64,000 nucleotides of DNA, taken from Tanypteryx hageni. Its lineage: Eukaryota; Arthropoda; Insecta; Odonata; Petaluridae. Position 1 is the stretch's first letter. Every line of letters begins with the position of its first letter. Under the pieces are notes generated by a model, which had not been told where the DNA came from, searched no databases, and saw only the letters and a list, made by a program, of their open reading frames with translations. Shown here in pieces: positions 62,125-64,000 of this stretch. The stretch spans positions 206,017,504 to 206,081,503 of the forward strand of contig CM054113.1 in assembly GCA_028673005.1 (NCBI GenBank). The letters are read 5' to 3'. A program made the position numbers and the translations under genes.

Positions 62125-62460
62125 CAGAGGTGCACACTTCAAAAGTTGACAGGGGCCAAAATCGACTTGGATGAAAGTTTTGTGCATAAAAAATTTAAGT
62201 ATACTCTAATAGATTCAGCAATTACCGTAACAGCTTTTACATGCAATTTTTATGCGACAAAAATGTGGTGGCAAACAAATATAATTTATTTATTCAATGG
62301 GAGATGTTGCACCGTTTTTCTCTCGCCATTCCACTTATATCCGGAGTAAAGCTGGCAGTTGCTGCTCTTAGAATGTCTCTTAAACTCTGATCTGTCAATA
62401 TTAAACGTAAGGTACGTAAGGTGACCGTGCGTACAAGTTTGGCCGGGACAGTACCAGTAT
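62125..62460. mobile_element. hAT-like left terminus (partner not found)
   Basis: CAGAGGTGCACACTTCAAAA with downstream GGGGCC after CTCTAGAC resembles a hAT end. The right end was not located before the window border; later repeats may have interrupted it, as in the 11-13 kb element. Confidence 0.4.
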
Positions 62461-62497
62461 TGGAGTGCTTGTTCCGGTGTCCCGAAAGACTAAACAG

Positions 62498-62745
62498 TGC
62501 GTGATGCAATTAGTGTTTTCGATTCAGTAAAATCTTACATATTATCGGAAGAAAATATTGACGGTAATGCTTTCATAATATGCATGATATTGAAAATTTG
62601 AATGAGTTAACTTATATGCTTATGGAAATAAACTTGATGTTAATTCGATTATAGAAAAATGACAAAATTTATTTCCGTAACTCAAATTTTCTATAATTCG
62701 AATAATTTTTGCTTTCCCTTGAGATTCGAGATATGAAAGTTCGTT
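62498..62745 (+). mobile_element. Tigger/pogo-like fragment
   Basis: Diverged copy of 12948-13197: the transposase-like VFDSVKSYILSEENIDGNAF (62498-62610), then TCTATAATTCGAATAATTTT and CTTGAGATTCGAGATATGAA of the terminal arm. Confidence 0.7.
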
Positions 62746-63240
62746 ATGACGGCATTACTTTCCATTAAAAGCATTAAATCACTGCAATCGTAACGTATAA
62801 TACCAGATCCCTTTAAAAGCATTGAGGTCGTTGCCATAGTATATAAAGATTTCCATTGTTGAAAAGAGGAAAAATTCACACTTTTTCCGATTAAAAGCAA
62901 ATATTTACGCTAATTCGGTAATTGGGTGAATTCTGCCTTCAAAAATTAAGAACTCCTTTCTTTCAGATAGACAGCTGTTCTTATCCCGAATTCGTATCCC
63001 AATTTTAAGTAATTTAAAAATGCATTTTTAGAAAACCTTGCACTGAATCCCATGCTTTTCTTATGGGGTATTGAAATGGAAAATTGGGGTTTAAAAGGCC
63101 CCTTAAATATTAACTTTTTTGTGATTTTAGATTTTTCTCAACCTACCTACATGACAAATTTCAGCCCTCCTAGAAGTACCTCAAGAGTTTTATGTCAGTG
63201 AGTGAGTGAGGCACAAGTAGCTTTATATAATAGATATACT
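62745..63240 (+). repeat. Single-arm copy of the 11.4-12.45 kb foldback repeat
   Basis: TTAAAAGCATTGAGGTCGTT, CATGCTTTTCTTATGGGGTA, CCTCCTAGAAGTACCTCAAG and the terminal GTCAGTGAGTGAGTGAGGCA match the arms at 11430-11985 (direct) and 12000-12455 (inverted). Confidence 0.8.
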
Positions 63241-63299
63241 ATAAGAGCTGAAAGTTTCAGCGTTTGTAGAGGTCATGGAGAAACCTCCAGAAAAATGGG

Positions 63300-63530
63300 A
63301 ACTGTTACCTAAGTAACATGGGTTCGACTCCAGAAATTCCGAATATTGCGTTTTTTCCATATGAAATGCATTGCGCCATTTTTGTAAATTTATTTCGGAC
63401 ATTTGCTAATAAGCTGGAGAAATGACGTTTTGAGTGTTGTTAGATGGCCACAATATCTATTAGGAATTGGTATCGTTTTTGCTCACAGTGTCCTGGGTTC
63501 GACTCCAGATGCCCCGGAATATCTCCCATA
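63300..63530 (+). repeat. Two B-box-like motifs, possible SINE debris
   Basis: TGGGTTCGACTCCAG occurs at about 63328 and 63491, each with the form of a tRNA T-arm/B box. No convincing A box precedes either. Confidence 0.35.
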
Positions 63531-63566
63531 AGTTAGCATGGGGAAAAGGTAATCCAGTGTGTAGAC

Positions 63567-64000
63567 CAGGGCTGGCGAACCTTTTCTAGCTCGCCTGCCA
63601 AAATTAACATAATAAGAGAAAATTTGCCCCTTCGCGTGCCAGTATCATAAAACAATTTTATCTGGATCTATTCTTGCAATATAGCATATAGTATGTCTTT
63701 TCCCACACTGGAAGAAATATATATTATTTGATTCAAATGATATATTGAAAACAAAGTACAACATATAGTTTTTATCGAATCATTTGTGCGAATCCCATAT
63801 CTTCTAGACTTTACAAATGATATTAAACGCTAACGAAAAATTAGGTCCATTAATGGATAATGCTATCTTTGGCGGAGGCGGCACTCTCTATTTAGTAGAA
63901 AACAAGAGTTGAAAGATGCACACATCATACGTGCATACATGCGAGGCAGAGGCGTTCTTTACGATTTATGCAATCATGTCAAAAAAGATAAATATTAATT
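63567..64000. mobile_element. hAT-like element, left end, cut by the window
   Basis: CAGGGCTGGCGAACCTTTTC with GCCTGCC and, further in, CGCGTGCCAG is a typical hAT-MITE terminus, preceded by GTGTAGAC. The right end would be beyond 64000. Confidence 0.6.

Overview
The window looks like arthropod, most likely insect, nuclear DNA. It is AT-rich and intron-dominated, with long (TA)n and (GA)n microsatellites and many decayed DNA transposons. It contains hAT, pogo/Tigger-like and piggyBac elements, one broken non-LTR retrotransposon, and several tRNA-derived SINE-like heads. I see no bacterial features: no operons, no rRNA, no CRISPR. The species cannot be named from this sequence.

The only host gene I can identify is on the minus strand. 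A GC-rich exon at 32462-31926 encodes 179 residues with HREMAVDV and KEQLDSIRKFQ, in the order expected for the conserved N-terminal regions of Stardust/Pals1 (MPP5), the Crumbs-complex scaffold that binds Par-6. It has an in-frame stop just upstream of its ATG and ends in a clean phase-0 CAG|GTATGG donor. Translation therefore starts here, and the L27, PDZ, SH3 and guanylate-kinase exons must lie further along the minus strand. I could not find them between 31925 and 1, so the first coding intron probably covers the whole left half of the window or more. A GC-rich, purine/pyrimidine-strand-biased block (32.5-35.2 kb) lies upstream of the exon and is the likely promoter and 5' UTR zone. Similar blocks occur at 7.0, 18.0, 19.2, 47.7, 53.5 and 57.0-58.1 kb.

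Left part (1-31.8 kb, presumed intron or intergenic): a non-LTR element nested in a pogo-like element (3.5-5.35 kb), a piggyBac-like relic (8.7-9.6 kb), a nested hAT/foldback/Tigger stack (11.1-13.6 kb), three hAT MITEs close together (16.1-17.7 kb), a hAT MITE beside a long-TIR MITE (26.1-26.7 kb), and a (TA)43 tract (27.0 kb). Right part (32.5-64 kb): a Tigger-like MITE (35.7 kb), a 48-bp perfect palindrome (41.5 kb), two more hAT elements (43.3-44.2 kb), SINE-like heads (45.4, 51.7, 60.3 kb), a 188-bp tandem duplication (48.1 kb), a hAT element with 8-bp target-site duplication (50.5-51.3 kb), and at the right edge a second copy of the repeats found at 11.4-13.4 kb plus a hAT end cut by the window border.

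No set of genes in this window forms a new pathway or defence system. The interest lies in the Stardust 5' coding exon, the recurrent purine-strand islands, and the well-preserved insertion history of the transposons.
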